Assembly (NCBI GenBank): GCA_038234785.1
Contig: JBBQTC010000007.1
Coordinates: forward strand, 1-64,000
DNA: 64,000 bases
Reading direction: 5' to 3'
DNA from: UBA668 sp038234785
Lineage (GTDB): Bacteria > Actinomycetota > Acidimicrobiia > Acidimicrobiales > Ilumatobacteraceae
Part shown: piece after piece, positions 62,640 to 64,000 of the stretch
Layout: the number at the start of each line of letters is the position of its first letter
How positions within the stretch are numbered: position 1 is the first letter of the stretch
Notes under the pieces: generated by a model
What the model was told of the DNA's origin: nothing
Database searches by the model: none
Seen by the model: the letters and a program-made list of their open reading frames with translations, nothing else
Position numbers and translations under genes: made by a program

Positions 62640-64000
62640 TGAAGAGAGAACACGTGGACCATTACGACTACATCATCGTCGGCGGAGGATCGGCCGGATC
62701 CGCCCTGGCCAACCGCCTCAGCGCCGACCCTGCGCACAAGGTGCTCGTGCTCGAAGCAGGTCGCCCCGACTACAAGTGGGACGTCTTCATCCACATGCCG
62801 GCGGCGCTGATGTTCCCCATCGGCAGCAGGTTCTACGACTGGAAGTACGAGAGCGAACCCGAGCCGTACATGAACGGGCGCAAGGTGTACCACGCACGCG
62901 GCAAGGTGCTCGGTGGGTCGAGCAGCATCAACGGCATGATCTTCCAGCGCGGCAACCCGATGGACTACGAGCGGTGGGCTGCCGACAAGGGGATGGACAC
63001 GTGGGACTACGCCCACTGCCTGCCGTACTTCAAGAAGATGGAGAACTGCCTCGCCGGCGGCGACGAGTGGCGCGGCAGCAGCGGACCGCTGAAGCTCGAG
63101 CGTGGTCCGTCCACCAACCCACTGATCGACGCGTTCTTCGAGGCGACGCAGCAGGCCGGATATCCGATCACCTCCGATGTCAACGGCTACCAGCAGGAGG
63201 GCTTCGCCCGCTTCGACCGCAACGTGTACCGCGGCCGCCGGCTGAGTGCCGCTCGCGCCTATCTGCACCCGGTGATGAACCGTTCCAACCTCACCGTCAC
63301 GACTCGGGCACTCGTCCACAAGGTGCTCTTCGACGGCACTCGCGCGACCGGGGTGCAGTACTCGGTGCGGGGCAAGATCCGCACCGCGCAGGCAGCCGAA
63401 GTCGTGCTGTGTGGCGGCGCGTTCAACACTCCCCAACTCCTCCAGCTCAGCGGGATCGGCAACGCGAAGGAGTTGCAGGCACTGGGCATCCCGGTCGTGC
63501 ACGACCTGCCGGCCGTCGGTGAGCACATGCAGGACCACCTCGAGGTCTACGTGCAGCACGCATGCACGCAGCCGGTGTCGCTGCAGCAGAACCTGCAGTT
63601 GTGGCGTCGACCTTGGATCGGGCTGCAATGGCTGTTCCGCAAGGGTCCCGGTACCAGCAACCACTTCGAGTCGGGCGGCTTCACGCGGAGCAACGACGAG
63701 GTCGCGTACCCGAACCTGATGTTCCACTTCCTCCCCATCGCCGTGCGCTACGACGGTTCGGCGCCGGCAGGCGGCCACGGTTACCAGGTGCACATCGGCC
63801 CGATGTACTCGAACTCGGAAGGGTCGGTGAAGATCACCTCGACCGACCCGACCGTGAAGCCCGCGCTGCGCTTCAACTACCTGTCCACCGACCAGGATCG
63901 TCAGGAATGGGTCGAAGCGATCCGGACCGCACGCACCATCCTCGAGCAACCGGGCTTTGCCCCCTACGACGGGGGCGAGATCTCCCCCGGCCCGTCGGTG
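62639..64000 (+). CDS. betA: Choline dehydrogenase-like GMC oxidoreductase (3' partial)
   Basis: The open frame runs from the ATG overlapping the iclR stop to the window edge (454 codons visible). It has the FAD motif YIIVGGGSAGSALANRL, the GMC signature VLGGSSSINGMIFQRGNPMDYERWA, and GAFNTPQLLQLSGIG. These match choline dehydrogenase (BetA). A GTG at 62654 is an alternative start with a purine-rich sequence before it. The C-terminal catalytic His/Asn region is outside the window. Oxidation of choline to betaine aldehyde would feed the downstream demethylation genes. Confidence 0.92.
   Translation, partial: MKREHVDHYDYIIVGGGSAGSALANRLSADPAHKVLVLEAGRPDYKWDVFIHMPAALMFPIGSRFYDWKYESEPEPYMNGRKVYHARGKVLGGSSSINGMIFQRGNPMDYERWAADKGMDTWDYAHCLPYFKKMENCLAGGDEWRGSSGPLKLERGPSTNPLIDAFFEATQQAGYPITSDVNGYQQEGFARFDRNVYRGRRLSAARAYLHPVMNRSNLTVTTRALVHKVLFDGTRATGVQYSVRGKIRTAQAAEVVLCGGAFNTPQLLQLSGIGNAKELQALGIPVVHDLPAVGEHMQDHLEVYVQHACTQPVSLQQNLQLWRRPWIGLQWLFRKGPGTSNHFESGGFTRSNDEVAYPNLMFHFLPIAVRYDGSAPAGGHGYQVHIGPMYSNSEGSVKITSTDPTVKPALRFNYLSTDQDRQEWVEAIRTARTILEQPGFAPYDGGEISPGPSV

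Overview
The window is very GC-rich, gene-dense DNA with many 1-4 bp ATGA/GTGA stop-start overlaps and many GTG starts. Gene content (F420-type LLM oxidoreductase, PAC2 protein, MmpL transporter, FAAL-like ligase, UvrD-like helicase with HRDC) points to an actinobacterium. The overall style resembles Acidimicrobiia such as Ilumatobacter, but that assignment is inference. I see no rRNA, tRNA, insertion sequence, phage gene or CRISPR array. No gene-free stretch exceeds 300 bp.

Layout. (1) 1-7.5 kb: a Bat-type operon of a Gly-Gln-repeat protein, MoxR ATPase, DUF58 protein and a 1530-residue fused vWA membrane protein. (2) 7.4-9.8 kb: a shortened CcmF-like protein, then an ArsI-like C-As lyase divergent from an ArsR repressor, sharing a clear operator and promoter. 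(3) 9.8-27.4 kb: mostly housekeeping genes, namely a 5'-3' exonuclease, CnoX-like thioredoxin, APH-like kinase, PAC2 protein, LLM oxidoreductase, SDR, DUF2277, UvrD-like helicase, HDAC-like deacetylase with FAAL-like ligase, cyclase, a broken P-loop kinase, M14 peptidase and leuS. Two families of small palindromic repeats sit in the gaps. (4) 27.4-29.9 kb: a CsoR/CstR-family repressor and an MmpL exporter with three matching operator-like sites. (5) 30-40.2 kb: a long minus-strand run hutH-hutU-def-hutF-hutI-UPF0324-tetR-acyl-CoA synthetase, with a divergent IclR regulator. (6) 40.1-41.8 kb: a PhnD-like protein and a fatty acid desaturase.

(7) 41.9-64 kb looks like a quaternary-amine and one-carbon region. 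It holds two enolase-superfamily enzymes, two MttB-family (COG5598) methyltransferases without pyrrolysine, a sarcosine/dimethylglycine dehydrogenase-type flavoprotein with a folate domain, and a DgcA/TMADH-like flavoprotein. It also holds a complete peptide-type ABC importer, fhs, folD, an Ldh-type dehydrogenase, an IclR regulator and a BetA-like choline dehydrogenase cut by the window edge. A coherent reading is uptake of a betaine-like compound, stepwise demethylation, and passage of the methyl carbons through tetrahydrofolate to formate. The same IclR-type operator lies before fhs and before the iclR gene.

The most interesting points are four. A peptide deformylase homologue sits inside a hut operon that has hutF but no visible hutG, so it may deformylate N-formylglutamate. 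The MttB/DgcA/DMGDH/folate cluster has no corrinoid protein. Two new-looking dispersed repeat families occur between genes. The CsoR-like repressor has lost its copper-ligand histidine and is paired with an MmpL.
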